From: Altererythrobacter sp. Root672
GTDB lineage: Bacteria > Pseudomonadota > Alphaproteobacteria > Sphingomonadales > Sphingomonadaceae
Reading direction: 5' to 3'
Length of the DNA: 64,000 bases
Assembly: GCF_001427865.1 (NCBI RefSeq)
Contig: NZ_LMHH01000001.1
Location: forward strand, 1,922,001 to 1,986,000
Shown piece by piece: positions 16,084 to 23,291 of the stretch. Made by a program: the position numbers and the translations under genes. Positions within the stretch are counted from its first letter, which is position 1. The number at the start of each line of letters is the position of its first letter. Below the pieces are notes generated by a model, which was given only the letters and a program-made list of their open reading frames with translations, did no database searches and was not told where the DNA came from.

Positions 16084-16119
16084 GTTACCTATGCGTTACC
16101 TAATGACAGCAAAGGTAAC
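16084..16119. repeat. Integrase arm-type sites, right end
   Basis: GTTACCTA occurs at 16084-16091 and 16095-16102, with the inverse AGGTAAC at 16113-16119. This repeats the order and approximate spacing seen at the left end. The set lies directly inside the core repeat at 16138-16188, as expected for arm sites of the element's integrase. Confidence 0.6.
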
Positions 16120-16137
16120 ATGTAACTTCTTGAAATC

Positions 16138-16188
16138 ATGGCGCGCCCGGCAGGACTCGAACCTGCAACTCCAAGCTTAGAAGGCTCG
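16138..16188 (-). repeat. Proximal attachment site within tRNA-Arg
   Basis: The 51-bp copy identical to 5213-5263. It supplies the 3' part of the intact tRNA-Arg gene, from the anticodon arm through CCA, so integration leaves the tRNA functional. Confidence 0.9.
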
Positions 16189-16215
16189 TGCTCTATCCAG
16201 TTGAACTACGGGCGC
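16139..16215 (-). tRNA. tRNA-Arg (anticodon UCU)
   Basis: The reverse strand reads GCGCCCGTAGTTCAACTGGA at the 5' end. The anticodon loop is CTTCTAA (anticodon TCT), the T arm reads GTTCGAGTC, and the acceptor end CGGGCGC is followed by G and an encoded CCA. All four stems pair. The gene is the integration target of the adjacent element. Confidence 0.95.
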
Positions 16216-16272
16216 GTCGCGGCGGGCCTTAGCGTGCTTTGCGGCTCATGCAAAACGCGATAGTCAGCCGCG

Positions 16273-17010
16273 ATGGACGGGATATCGGCAAGGCTCGAAG
16301 GCGAAGCGCTCAATCACGCGCGGTTTCGCTATTTTCCTTACATCATGGCGGCTTTCGTCGCGATCCTGCTTCTGTCCAACATGATCGGCGCATCCAAGCC
16401 GAGCTTCGTTACCCTTCCCAATGGCACGCAGTGGTCGTTCGGCGCCGGCGTGCTGTTCTTCCCGTTCAGCTACATCCTCGGCGACGTGCTTACCGAGGTC
16501 TACGGATACGCCAACGCGCGGCGGGCGATCTGGACGGGATTTGCGGCGTTGCTGTTCATGGCGTTCATGGCGGCGGTGGTCGTGGCGTTGCCGCCCGCGG
16601 CCGACTGGCCGGGGCAGGAAGCCTACGAGTTCGTGTTCGGCAACACCTGGCGCATCGTGCTGGCCTCGATCACCGCCTTCTGGGCTGGCGAGTTCGCCAA
16701 CAGCTTCGTGCTGGCGAAGATGAAGGTCATGACCGGCGGCCGGCACCTGTGGACGCGGACCATTGGTTCAACCATCGTCGGCCAGGGGCTCGACAGCCTG
16801 ATCTTCTATCCGCTGGCGTTCTATGGACTGGCTGGCTGGCCGCCCGAGCAGCTGTGGCAGGTCGTGCTCTCGCAATGGCTGATCAAGACCGCCTGGGAGG
16901 CGCTGCTCACGCCCTTTACCTATGTCGTGGTGGGCTTCTTGAAGCGGCGGGAGGGCGTCGACGTGTTCGATACGGACACCGACTTCTCGCCCTTCGCGAA
17001 GGCGCGCTGA
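16273..17010 (+). CDS. yhhQ: Queuosine precursor transporter (YhhQ/VUT family)
   Basis: A 245-aa inner-membrane protein with about six membrane segments. Characteristic motifs are LLLSNMIGASKP near the N terminus, FPFSYILGDVLTEVYGYANA, and the WAGEFANSF and QGLDSLIFYPLAF helices. Members import queuosine precursors such as preQ0/preQ1 for tRNA modification. The start at 16273 gives the normal family N terminus. It is ordinary backbone next to tRNA-Arg and is convergent with pspC. Confidence 0.9.
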   Translation: MDGISARLEGEALNHARFRYFPYIMAAFVAILLLSNMIGASKPSFVTLPNGTQWSFGAGVLFFPFSYILGDVLTEVYGYANARRAIWTGFAALLFMAFMAAVVVALPPAADWPGQEAYEFVFGNTWRIVLASITAFWAGEFANSFVLAKMKVMTGGRHLWTRTIGSTIVGQGLDSLIFYPLAFYGLAGWPPEQLWQVVLSQWLIKTAWEALLTPFTYVVVGFLKRREGVDVFDTDTDFSPFAKAR

Positions 17011-17014
17011 CGGA

Positions 17015-17230
17015 TCAATCCGCCAGCAGCGCAATCGCGAGATAAGCGACCAGGAAGGTCCCGAAGCCGAACACCGTGCCGACGACGAACACTGCCCGCA
17101 CGATCAGCGGATCGACGTTCATGTAGTTCGCCAGGCCGGCGCAGACGCCGAATACCTTGCCGTTGGTCCGGTCGAGCCGAAGCTGGCGCGACGGCTCGTA
17201 ACCGTTGGAGCGACGATCTACCGGGTTCAT
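17015..17230 (-). CDS. PspC-domain membrane protein
   Basis: A 71-aa protein with the PspC signature: RLDRTNGKVFGVCAGLANYM, then VDPLIVRAVFVV and a C-terminal hydrophobic helix. Such proteins sit in the inner membrane and are linked to envelope stress. Its ATG overlaps the stop of the 44-aa gene upstream (ATGA), so the two are cotranslated. It is convergent with yhhQ, 4 bp away. Confidence 0.85.
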   Translation of the reverse strand: MNPVDRRSNGYEPSRQLRLDRTNGKVFGVCAGLANYMNVDPLIVRAVFVVGTVFGFGTFLVAYLAIALLAD

Positions 17231-17361
17231 GCCAGGATACCCGCAACCGAGTGAACATCAGACGCCGAAGTCGCGAGGACATTGGCGAACAGCATCGTGG
17301 AAATCGCAAGCGCGCTAAGAGCGGCAAAAGCGTGGCGAGCAAAATTCGACAAACCAGACAT
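17227..17361 (-). CDS. 44-aa membrane or secreted peptide upstream of pspC
   Basis: A short frame encodes MSGLSNFARHAFAALSALAI, a hydrophobic stretch, and a tail ending SVAGILA. An AAGGGG ribosome site precedes the ATG and the stop overlaps the pspC start. The N terminus looks like a signal anchor. It is probably a real partner of the PspC-domain protein; no family is recognised. Confidence 0.6.
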   Translation of the reverse strand: MSGLSNFARHAFAALSALAISTMLFANVLATSASDVHSVAGILA

Positions 17362-17588
17362 CTCAAAAATTCCCCTTCGTCTCAACTCGGCGGGTCATTC
17401 CGCCGACGCAGGGGACGTTGCATAGGGCGTGCCAAACTGCGGAAATGGCGGATTTGCGTGGTTCTTGTCGTTATCGGAGAATTACCATGTGCCAACACTC
17501 CCGCAACTTGGTGAAAAATCCCAAATAGCGGTGAGGCCGGTTTTGCAGTGGTCTAGTTCTCGCCCTTCGCCTAACGCTCGACCGACCC

Positions 17589-18677
17589 ATGGCGCTCGAC
17601 CGGATCACCCTCAGCCACTTCCGCAATCACGCCGCTAGCCGCCTGGACGGCAGCGCGAAGATCAACCTGCTGTTCGGAGAGAACGGCGCGGGAAAGACCA
17701 ACGTGCTCGAAGCCCTGTCATTGCTGGCGCCCGGCCGGGGTTTGCGAAGGGCTGGACTGCCAGAGATGGCGGGGCATGGCGGCACGGGCGGCTTTGCGGT
17801 CAGCGCCCAGCTCGATTGCGGTGACGGGAGCGGCGCGGTGCAGCTTGGGACTGGCACGACGCCGGAGCGTCCCGGCAGACGCCTGGTCCTCGTCAACGGC
17901 GCCGAAGCGAGCGCGGTGGCGCTCGGCGAATGGCTGGCGGTTGGATGGCTGACCCCCGCGATGGACCGGCTATTCACCGACAGCGCCGGGGCACGGCGGC
18001 GCTATATGGACCGCCTTGCGCTAGCACTCGACCCTGCGCATGCCCGTTACGCCTCGCGCTACGAAGCGGCGCTGCGCGAGCGCAATCGCTTGCTGGCGAG
18101 TGATGTCGATCCCGATCCGCAATGGCTGACCTCGCTGGAAACGCAATTGGCAGAGAGCGGGGCTGCGCTGGCCCTGGGCCGGGTGCGAATGATCGAACGC
18201 TTGTCAGAGGCGCTCGAGGCCCTGCCGGAAGGGCCGTTTGCCCGCCCTGCCCTTACCTATCTCGGAGGCGGCGCGCTCGATGCTGGAGAACTGGCGTCGG
18301 AACTTGCCCGCCAACGGCCGCGGGACCGGGCGGCGCAACGGACCCTGACCGGACCGCATCGCGACGAGTTGGAAGTGGCGATGGCCGGAAGCGGCATGCC
18401 GGCGGCAAGCTGTTCAACCGGCGAGCAGAAGGCGATGCTGATCGCCATTACGCTGGCCCATGCCGAACTTGCCGCCGCCGGACGTCCGGGCGTCCTCCTG
18501 CTGGATGAAGTTGCCGCACATCTCGATCCCTTGCGGCGCGAGGCTTTGTTTGAGCGCCTCAGGACCGGTGGGGCGCAAGCCTGGCTAACCGGTACGGAGT
18601 TGGCTCCGTTTGAGGCGATCGAGCGAGAAGCGGCCGTATGGCGCGTCGCTGGCGGTGAAGTGGTGAGGCTGGGCTAG
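17589..18677 (+). CDS. recF: DNA replication and repair protein RecF
   Basis: A 362-aa SMC-like ATPase that binds gapped DNA and helps load RecA through RecFOR. Walker A is LLFGENGAGKTN near residue 30, the ABC-type signature SCSTGEQKAML is around residue 275, and Walker B GVLLLDEVAAHLD around residue 302. Length and domain order are normal. Here it is not next to dnaA-dnaN. Its stop overlaps by 4 bp the end of the convergent esterase gene. Confidence 0.95.
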   Translation: MALDRITLSHFRNHAASRLDGSAKINLLFGENGAGKTNVLEALSLLAPGRGLRRAGLPEMAGHGGTGGFAVSAQLDCGDGSGAVQLGTGTTPERPGRRLVLVNGAEASAVALGEWLAVGWLTPAMDRLFTDSAGARRRYMDRLALALDPAHARYASRYEAALRERNRLLASDVDPDPQWLTSLETQLAESGAALALGRVRMIERLSEALEALPEGPFARPALTYLGGGALDAGELASELARQRPRDRAAQRTLTGPHRDELEVAMAGSGMPAASCSTGEQKAMLIAITLAHAELAAAGRPGVLLLDEVAAHLDPLRREALFERLRTGGAQAWLTGTELAPFEAIEREAAVWRVAGGEVVRLG

Positions 18678-19369
18678 CTCCGCGGAGGCAGAGCCGCGGC
18701 CACCTTGCCGGCTGTCGCAGCGACCAGCGCATCGATCCCCTCGGCCGTTGGATGAATCCGATCGGCCTGGATCAGTTGCGGCTTGTCGTAGACGGGTTCG
18801 AGGAAGAACGGCACCAGCTCCGTCGAATAGCTACGCGCCAAGGCGGGGTAGATGCCGTCGAATTCTGAGACGAACTGTTCGCCAAGGTTGGGCGGCGCCC
18901 GCATGCCCATCAGCAGGACCGGAATCTTGCGCTTCGCCAGCTCCTGCAGAATCGCTTCCAGGTTCTCGCGAGTTTCCGCTGGCGAAATGCCGCGCAGCAA
19001 ATCGTTACCCCCAAGTTCGACGATGGCGAGCTCGGGTGCCTCGGCCTGGCTATCGAGCACAAAGGCGAGCCGCTGCAGCCCCGCCGCTGTCGTATCTCCC
19101 GACACTCCTGCGTCAGCCACGCGTGCGTTGATGCCCTTCGCGCGCAAGGCCGCTTCCAGCTTATCCGGATAGCCTTGGCCCTCTCCCAGTCCGTATCCAG
19201 CGAACAGGCTATCGCCAAATGCGAGGATGCGTCGTTCAGGACCGGTGACCGGCGCGGCCTCGATCGATGCCTTGGCTTGAGGCTCTTGCGCGGGAGGTTG
19301 CGCGGGCTCGCTGCTGCAACCCGCAAGGGCCAGCGCCGCCACAACCATCGACAAGCCGCCAATACGCAT
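18674..19369 (-). CDS. tesA: TesA-like arylesterase lipoprotein (SGNH hydrolase)
   Basis: A 231-aa protein from the ATG at 19369, giving the lipoprotein signal MRIGGLSMVVAALALAGCSS with the lipobox Cys. SGNH blocks are present: AFGDSLFAGYGL (block I Ser), VELGGNDLLRG (block III Asn) and DRIHPTAEG (catalytic Asp and His). Family members are periplasmic esterases or thioesterases. It is divergent from ybbA-ybbP, an arrangement conserved in many proteobacteria. Confidence 0.9.
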   Translation of the reverse strand: MRIGGLSMVVAALALAGCSSEPAQPPAQEPQAKASIEAAPVTGPERRILAFGDSLFAGYGLGEGQGYPDKLEAALRAKGINARVADAGVSGDTTAAGLQRLAFVLDSQAEAPELAIVELGGNDLLRGISPAETRENLEAILQELAKRKIPVLLMGMRAPPNLGEQFVSEFDGIYPALARSYSTELVPFFLEPVYDKPQLIQADRIHPTAEGIDALVAATAGKVAAALPPRS

Positions 19370-19417
19370 CGTCCAAGCCTCCTTGCCCGCCATCTTTCCC
19401 TATGCCATCCAACACTT

Positions 19418-20104
19418 GTGACAAGACCTCCTGCAATCGAGGCGCGAGATTTGCGGCTTACGCTCGGCGAAGGCGAAGCTGCCGTCGAAATTCTCCGCGG
19501 CATCGACCTCATCGTTCCGACTGGCGAGACTCTCGCCCTGCTCGGCCCGTCCGGCTCCGGGAAAAGCTCGCTGATGTCGGTCCTGACTGGCCTCGAACGG
19601 GCTGGCGGCGGGACGCTGAGCGTGGCGGGGGCCGATTTCACCTCGCTCAATGAAGATGCGCTGGCCCGCGCCCGTCGCGGCCGGATCGGCATCGTGCTGC
19701 AGGCTTTCCACCTCCTGCCGACGATGACCGCGCAGGAAAACGTCGCCACCCCACTGGAACTGGCCGGCGAACCCGACGCTTGGGCACGCGCGGCCGCGGA
19801 ACTGGAAGCCGTCGGCCTTGGCCATCGCCTTACCCATTACCCGGCCCAGCTTTCAGGCGGCGAGCAGCAACGCGTCGCCATTGCCCGCGCCATCGCGCCT
19901 CGCCCGCCGCTGGTGTTCGCGGACGAACCGACCGGCAACCTCGACGTGGCGACCGGAGCGGGGATTATCGAACTCCTGTTCGCTCGCCGCGAAGAGACCG
20001 GGGCGACGCTGGTCATCATCACTCACGACGAGCACCTGGCCGAGCGCTGCGATCGGATCGTGTCGCTGTCCGACGGACGGATCGCCAGCGACACCCGTGC
20101 CTAA
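19418..20104 (+). CDS. ybbA: ABC transporter ATP-binding protein (YbbA/LolD type)
   Basis: A 228-aa ATPase is predicted from a GTG at 19418; the longer frame from 19175 runs back through the antisense of tesA. Walker A is GPSGSGKSS, the signature [12 protein letters not shown] and Walker [13 protein letters not shown], followed by the switch His in VIITHDEH. It pairs with the FtsX-type permease downstream. The tesA-ybbA-ybbP neighbourhood suggests extraction or release of envelope molecules, but the substrate is not established. Confidence 0.9.
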   Translation: MTRPPAIEARDLRLTLGEGEAAVEILRGIDLIVPTGETLALLGPSGSGKSSLMSVLTGLERAGGGTLSVAGADFTSLNEDALARARRGRIGIVLQAFHLLPTMTAQENVATPLELAGEPDAWARAAAELEAVGLGHRLTHYPAQLSGGEQQRVAIARAIAPRPPLVFADEPTGNLDVATGAGIIELLFARREETGATLVIITHDEHLAERCDRIVSLSDGRIASDTRA

Positions 20105-20149
20105 GCGCAATCCCACACCCCAGCCGTGCCGCCACTCTGAGCGCGCGGC

Positions 20150-22666
20150 ATGACGCTTTCCTGGCCTGCTGCCTGGCGCCTTGCACGGCGTGATCTTCAT
20201 CGCCGTTTTCGCGGCCTGAGGCTGCTGCTGGTGTGCCTGTTCCTTGGCGTTGGCGCGCTAGCGGCCATCGGCACGCTGACGGGCGCGATCAGAGGCGAGT
20301 TGGCCGAACGGGGCCGGGAAATTCTCGGCGGCGACCTTGAGGTTGAAGTCTGGCAGCGGCCACTGAACGAAGAGGAAAGCGAGTTCCTCTCTCGCTACGG
20401 CACGATCTCGCGAGGTCTGCGCATGCAGGCCATGGCTAGCACCGCAGACGCTGCAACCCCGATCGAGCTGAAGGCGGTCGACGCCAACTGGCCGCTTTAC
20501 GGCACGCTGACGCTCGATGGCGGCAGCCAGATGGGGGCTCCCCCTCCGGGTCAGGCCTGGCTCGCTGAGGGCGCGGCAGAGCGCCTCGGTGTCGGGCCTG
20601 GCGACCGCTTCAAGGTCGGCTCCACCGAACTGACCGTGGCCGGCATCATCAGCGAAGAACCGGACAGGCTGAGTGAGGGCTTCCAGCTCGGCCAGACCGT
20701 AATCGTACCGCTCGACGTTCCGGCCGCCGCAGGGCTTACCGCGCCTGGCGCGATGTATCAGTCGAAGACCCGGGTGCGCTTCATTGGCAACGACGTTCCC
20801 GAAAGCGTCGAGAAGACCCTGACCGAGCGCTTCCCGGATTCCGGCTTCGACATCCGCACGCGTGACCGCGCCTCGCCGGGGGCCGAGCGGTTCGTCGGCC
20901 GCATGGGCGAGTTCCTGACGCTCGTGGGCCTTGCCGCGCTGGTCATCGCGGGCATCGGTATCGGCGGCGGCGTCGCATCGTATCTGGAGGCCCGCCGAGC
21001 TAGCATTGCCACCTACAAGATCCTTGGCGCTGGCAGCGGCGACATTGTGCGCATCTATGCCCTGCAGGTCGGCGCAGCAGCTTTGGCGGGTTCCATAGCG
21101 GGCCTCGCTGCGGGCGTGCTCGTGACGCCGCTCCTGGCGCAAGCCTTGGGTGATTTGCTGCCCGTGCGTACCGGTCTCGTGATCGATCCGGCCGCGCTGT
21201 TGCGTGCGCTGCTTTTCGGGCTGCTTGTGGCCCTCATCTTCGCCGCGCCGCCCCTTATGCGAGCGCGTCATTTCCCCGCGATGGAGCTGATGCGTTCGCG
21301 CGTCGCCCCCCTGGCGAAGGCCTGGCGTGGAGCGATCTGGCCGGTTTCTCTGGGGTTGGTCGGGATCGCCGCGTTGGCGCTGTTCGGATCTCCGCAACCG
21401 GGGCTGAGCGCCCTGTTCATGGGCGGCGCGGTTGTCCTCTTGGTGGTGCTCTGGGGCCTCGGTTGGGCCATTCGCAAAGCAGCCACGCGCGCGCCGCGCC
21501 CGGCCAATCCGCTGCTTCGATCCGCGCTCGCCAATCTTCATCGTCCCGGTTCGCAGACCGGCTCGCTGGTGACGGCACTCGGCTTCGGTCTGTCGGCTTT
21601 CGTCGTCTTGGCTGCGGTGCAGACCAGCCTCTCGGCGAACATCACCCGTAGCGTGCCGCAGATCGCGCCGGACTACTTCGTGCTCGACGTCCCGCGGGAT
21701 CGCGAGGCCGAGTTCGAGGCGACGGTGCGCCGCCATGCCCCCAAGGCAGAGATCAACGTGGTGCCAACGCTGCGTGGGGCCATCCTGGCTTATGGGCCGA
21801 AAGCCAATCCTACCATCGTCAGCCAGATGGAAGAGTTGCCCGAAGGCGCCTGGGCGCTGCGTGGCGAGCGCGGGCTGACTTATGCGGAGCGGCTGCCGCA
21901 AGGCAATTCGCTCGTCGCCGGGGAATGGTGGCCGGAGAATTATCAGGGCGAGCCGCTGGTATCGGTCGACTTCGACCTGGCGCAGGCTGCTGGCCTCAAG
22001 ATCGGCGATTATCTCACCATCGGCCTCCTGGGTGTCGAGCGGCAGGCAAGGATCGCCAGCTTCCGGCGGATCGACTGGGAGAGCATGGGCTTCAACTATG
22101 TCCTGATCTTCTCACCCAATGCCCTGCAGGATGCTCCGCATAACCTAGCGGCGACAGTCTCGCTGCCGGACGACAGTGAGGCGGGCGGCCTCTTGCGCGA
22201 CCTGGTCCGCACTTTTCCCTCGAGCTCGGTGATCGAGGTCGGCCCGCTCCTGACCCAGGCACGGGACATCCTTGAGCAAGTCTCGCTGGCGATCCTCGCT
22301 GCCGCTGGAGTGGCCGTACTCGCCGGCATCGCGGTCCTGCTCGGTGCGATTGCCGCGGCTCGGGCTGCTCGGCTCTACGACACTGTGGTGCTGCGCGTCC
22401 TTGGGGCTAGCACCCGGCAATTGCTTACATTGCAGCTTGCAGAGTTCGGTTTGCTCGCAGCCGTCCTTGCCGTGGTCGCGCTCGGCCTTGGCAGCGGCCT
22501 GGCCTGGCTGGTCATCGTCCAGTTGTTCGAGTTCGAGTGGCTGCCCGATTGGCCGCGCGTTCTCGGGGTTCTCGGCGCAGGGATCGCGCTGGTTCTGGCC
22601 TTCGCGCTCGGCGCCTCGTTGCCGCTATTGCGGGCGAGGCCGGCCCGAGCGCTCAGGTCACTTTAG
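20150..22666 (+). CDS. ybbP: FtsX-family ABC permease (YbbP type)
   Basis: An 838-aa membrane protein with an N-terminal segment (LLLVCLFLGVGALAAIGTL), a large periplasmic domain, and two FtsX-type permease units (about residues 255-370 and 710-835) separated by further membrane helices near 400-460. This ten-helix layout is that of YbbP. It partners the ATPase 45 bp upstream. The C-terminal PARALRSL tail is typical. It ends convergent with a DUF805 gene, overlapping by 4 bp. Confidence 0.9.
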   Translation: MTLSWPAAWRLARRDLHRRFRGLRLLLVCLFLGVGALAAIGTLTGAIRGELAERGREILGGDLEVEVWQRPLNEEESEFLSRYGTISRGLRMQAMASTADAATPIELKAVDANWPLYGTLTLDGGSQMGAPPPGQAWLAEGAAERLGVGPGDRFKVGSTELTVAGIISEEPDRLSEGFQLGQTVIVPLDVPAAAGLTAPGAMYQSKTRVRFIGNDVPESVEKTLTERFPDSGFDIRTRDRASPGAERFVGRMGEFLTLVGLAALVIAGIGIGGGVASYLEARRASIATYKILGAGSGDIVRIYALQVGAAALAGSIAGLAAGVLVTPLLAQALGDLLPVRTGLVIDPAALLRALLFGLLVALIFAAPPLMRARHFPAMELMRSRVAPLAKAWRGAIWPVSLGLVGIAALALFGSPQPGLSALFMGGAVVLLVVLWGLGWAIRKAATRAPRPANPLLRSALANLHRPGSQTGSLVTALGFGLSAFVVLAAVQTSLSANITRSVPQIAPDYFVLDVPRDREAEFEATVRRHAPKAEINVVPTLRGAILAYGPKANPTIVSQMEELPEGAWALRGERGLTYAERLPQGNSLVAGEWWPENYQGEPLVSVDFDLAQAAGLKIGDYLTIGLLGVERQARIASFRRIDWESMGFNYVLIFSPNALQDAPHNLAATVSLPDDSEAGGLLRDLVRTFPSSSVIEVGPLLTQARDILEQVSLAILAAAGVAVLAGIAVLLGAIAAARAARLYDTVVLRVLGASTRQLLTLQLAEFGLLAAVLAVVALGLGSGLAWLVIVQLFEFEWLPDWPRVLGVLGAGIALVLAFALGASLPLLRARPARALRSL

Positions 22667-23169
22667 GCGAAAGCTTCCGCGTCAGCCTCGCCAAGCGGAT
22701 CAGGACCGTACTTGTTCTGACCCGGTGTGCCTGGCAGGGCCATCAGCACGATCCAGCCAATCTCAAGGGCCAGGACCACGATGGTGCCGAGAATAGGAAT
22801 TAGGCTCAGGCAGAGCACTGCCACAACAAAACCAGGCAGATACCATCCCGTCATATTTCGGTCGTGTAGACGGCGCACCGTCAGCGCAATCGATGGGATA
22901 AACGCGGCCACGACCCAGACCATCAGGCCGACAATACCGACCCAGCCCAAGGGGCCGAACGAGAATTCTTCAAGTTGACTGTCAACCGCGGTTCCCTCTG
23001 CGGTTGCGGCAACCAGGGTAACCCACTCCATCCCGCCACCGGCCAGGATCAGGGTGTACAGCACCGCGCCCACTATCAGGCCGAGCAGCTGGAACATCCA
23101 GAATTCCATTCTGCGCGAACGACCGGAAAATTCGGCGTAGCGCCGGAAGGGCAACAACATCCATTTCAT
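22663..23169 (-). CDS. DUF805 membrane protein
   Basis: A 168-aa protein from the ATG at 23169, preceded by GGGGGAG at good spacing. It has the DUF805 pattern: FRRYAEFSGRSRRMEFWMF, four membrane helices, RRLHDRNMTGWY before the third, and a C-terminal GQNKYGPDPLG motif. The family is common in bacterial inner membranes and its function is unknown. Confidence 0.9.
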   Translation of the reverse strand: MKWMLLPFRRYAEFSGRSRRMEFWMFQLLGLIVGAVLYTLILAGGGMEWVTLVAATAEGTAVDSQLEEFSFGPLGWVGIVGLMVWVVAAFIPSIALTVRRLHDRNMTGWYLPGFVVAVLCLSLIPILGTIVVLALEIGWIVLMALPGTPGQNKYGPDPLGEADAEAFA

Positions 23170-23245
23170 GATCGATCTCCCCCTCAGGTCACATTGTTGT
23201 GTACCTGAGGGGGAAGGCATCACAGAATTCGTCTCCGTGCAAATA

Positions 23246-23271
23246 AAAAGGGGGTCAAAAGACCCCCTTTT
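23246..23271 (-). terminator. Terminator of TonB receptor gene
   Basis: AAAAGGGGGTC and GACCCCCTTTT form a perfect 11-bp inverted repeat with an AAAA/TTTT loop, 21 bp downstream of the receptor stop on the minus strand. The minus-strand product ends CTTTTTATTTG, a good U-tract. Confidence 0.85.
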
Positions 23272-23291
23272 GAACCAGTCTTTGTAGCGGA

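Larger units (their letters stand above)
5213..16188. mobile_element. Satellite-like integrative element in tRNA-Arg(UCU)
   Basis: An approximately 11-kb element is bounded by a perfect 51-bp direct repeat of the 3' part of tRNA-Arg. It carries a tyrosine integrase, an AlpA-type regulator, a Toprim/RecA-like replication protein, iteron-like repeats, an HK97-type major capsid protein, several small accessory genes and a NYN ribonuclease. Three GTTACCTA-type sites are arranged direct-direct-inverted just inside both ends. I find no portal, terminase, protease, tail or lysis cassette. This composition fits a phage satellite, or a prophage reduced to replication and capsid genes, better than a complete phage. 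The integrase lies at the end distal to the intact tRNA. Confidence 0.85.

Noticed and set aside
20258-21901. 547-codon open frame antisense to ybbP
   Set aside because: Low-complexity composition rich in His, Arg and Gln; the opposite strand encodes a clear permease.
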